This document shows positions 17,261 through 18,232 of a stretch of DNA of 18,232 nucleotides, piece by piece. Origin of the DNA: Zygnema cylindricum (taxonomy: Eukaryota; Streptophyta; Zygnematophyceae; Zygnematales; Zygnemataceae); contig JBBHKE010003398.1 of the NCBI GenBank assembly GCA_037447655.1, forward strand, positions 1-18,232, in the 5' to 3' direction. Position 1 is the stretch's first letter. Each line of letters starts with the position of its first letter. The translations under genes and the position numbers were made by a program. The notes under the pieces were generated by a model that saw nothing but the letters and a program-made list of their open reading frames with translations, searched no databases and was not told the origin of the DNA.

Positions 17261-17571
17261 TTAATCTCTTGTCCTCTTTTAAACCACTGTGGATGTCTCT
17301 CCTTCCTCTATTTGGGTTCCTTTCTTCTTCCTCTACAACGGTCGGTTCTTCCTCTGTCTGTCCTTTTTTGCCTTTCAGTCTCAAATAGTGGAAATGAGTT
17401 AACATTTAGACTCTTAACCTTTCTGTTTCTCCTCCTCTGTCCTCTTTTCACGCTGGAGGTATCTGTTTTTCCGCAATTTGTTCACTTTTAAGACATGGAA
17501 AACTGTCTCTTTTTCCTCTGTCAGTGTTAACAACACTTCTTCGTTGTCGGTTTTTTTTACCGTTGACCATA

Positions 17572-17742
17572 AAATACCGTGAATACTATATACTGTATCG
17601 TTGATTTTTTTTTTTTCAAAGCGAATCTGGTAAGTGGTATAAAGTTGTCAAATGTCCCTCGGACCTAAATTAGAATTGATAACACTAAAGTAAACCCTAA
17701 GCTATATATATTTTTAACGGTAACAACGATTTACGGTGTATT
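17572..17742. mobile_element. Possible short M2-family relic
   Basis: The segment taacggtaacaacgatttacggtgta (17715-17740) matches the right end of the M2 family (taacgctaatagcgattgacggtgta) at about 21 of 26 positions. A left end is only weakly visible at ataccgtgaatac (17574-17586). Confidence 0.35.
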
Positions 17743-17837
17743 ATCAAATATCAGGAAAGAGTCGACATTCAGTCTCTAAAGCTCTCCATTTTTCTTTTGT
17801 TGTCTTTTTTTTTTTTTTCTTCTTTTTCTCCTTCCAG

Positions 17838-17965
17838 TCCCAAATAATGGGAAAGGGACAAGTTCCCAACAAGTGGATACAGCGTTTTCTCCCTCATGAA
17901 TCGCCTTCTCTCTGGAGACAACACACGTTCCATGTCCACGGTGTTTACGGTTTCATTCAGTTCAG
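17838..17965 (+). CDS. Possible further exon (42 codons plus 2 bases)
   Basis: The acceptor tctccttccAG and donor ttcAG|GTATTT enclose 128 bp that reads SQIMGKGQVPNKWIQRFLPH and on to HGVYGFIQF, starting in phase 0 and ending in phase 2. The peptide looks like ordinary protein, with tryptophans and histidines unlike the T-rich surroundings. A short last exon from 18171 to a TAG at 18199-18201 would continue the phase, but nothing else supports it. I do not recognise a domain. Confidence 0.4.
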
Positions 17966-17984
17966 GTATTTTTATTGTTGAGGT

Positions 17985-18185
17985 GTGTTTTTGTTTTGTC
18001 TTCGTGTTTTCTGTTGCGTTCAATTCATTTAGTTCTGTTTTGGTTTGGTTTTGTTTTCTGTTTTTTGTTTTTTCGTTTTCTTTTTTGTTTTTGGTTTTGT
18101 TTTTTCTTTTTGTTTTGTTATTGTTTTGGGGCGTTTCTTTCTTTTGTCTTCATGTTTTTGATTACATTCAGCTCAGGTAGCTCCC
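17985..18185 (+). repeat. T/G-rich stretch with two related units
   Basis: The segments ttgttttgtcttcgtgttttctgttgcgttcaattca (from about 17990) and ttcttttgtcttcatgtttttgattacattca (from about 18140) are similar and separated by gttttgtttt-type sequence. Confidence 0.5.
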
Positions 18186-18198
18186 AACTGGCACAAAT

Positions 18199-18232
18199 TT
18201 AGAGAGTAGAGAGAGAGAGAGAGAGAGAGGGG
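18199..18232 (+). repeat. (GA)n microsatellite at the window edge
   Basis: The window ends in tagagagtagagag followed by an uninterrupted run of ga and gggg. Confidence 0.9.

Noticed and set aside
1-18232. CRISPR arrays, operons, bacterial promoters or ribosome binding sites
   Set aside because: The repeats are transposon ends and simple sequence, and the genes show plant retroelement and intron structure, so a prokaryotic reading does not fit.

Overview
The window looks like repeat-dense nuclear DNA of a land plant. The evidence is plant-type Ty1/copia coding sequence, small hAT-like elements with 8-bp target duplications, GT-AG introns with long T-rich and CT-rich tracts, and AT-rich spacers. 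The species cannot be fixed from sequence alone. The mix of copia remains and an LTR-less reverse transcriptase fragment would fit a large, repeat-rich genome, possibly a seed-free plant, but that is inference. No prokaryotic genes, rRNA, tRNA or CRISPR array are visible.

Layout. 1-830: two abutting terminal-inverted-repeat elements (family M2), the first interrupted by a reverse-oriented 541-bp hAT-like element. 1112-1609: fragment of a non-LTR-type reverse transcriptase. 2118-4740: a decayed copia element. Its gag is split by a 276-bp insertion flanked by a 22-bp direct repeat, protease and integrase are missing, and RT and RNase H are put out of frame by a perfect 32-bp tandem duplication. 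A polypurine tract and a probable 3' LTR start follow. 5202-6465: two diverged copies of an LTR-like block 716 bp apart, the second joined to a second RNase H fragment with an in-frame stop. 6980-9290: a diverged direct repeat of about 0.8-0.9 kb with a period near 1.45 kb. 9621-11463: two further hAT-like elements (436 and 894 bp) with exact 8-bp target duplications. 12201-14199: two more M2 elements.

The last 3.5 kb (14697 onward) carries the only non-transposon gene I can argue for. It is a plus-strand multi-exon gene with three well-supported exons, each a multiple of three bases and spliced in phase 0. They encode a short N-terminal hydrophobic segment followed by a glycosylation-sequon-rich, coiled-coil-like region. 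The introns hold CT-, GA- and CTTTTTCC-type simple repeats. One or two more exons may lie at 16811 and 17838, and the gene may leave the window. I do not recognise the family.

The relative order of some events is readable. The hAT-like element at 44-584 is younger than the M2 element it splits. The 276-bp insertion is younger than the gag it splits. The two perfect short tandem duplications (4010-4073, 4864-4915) look like late events.
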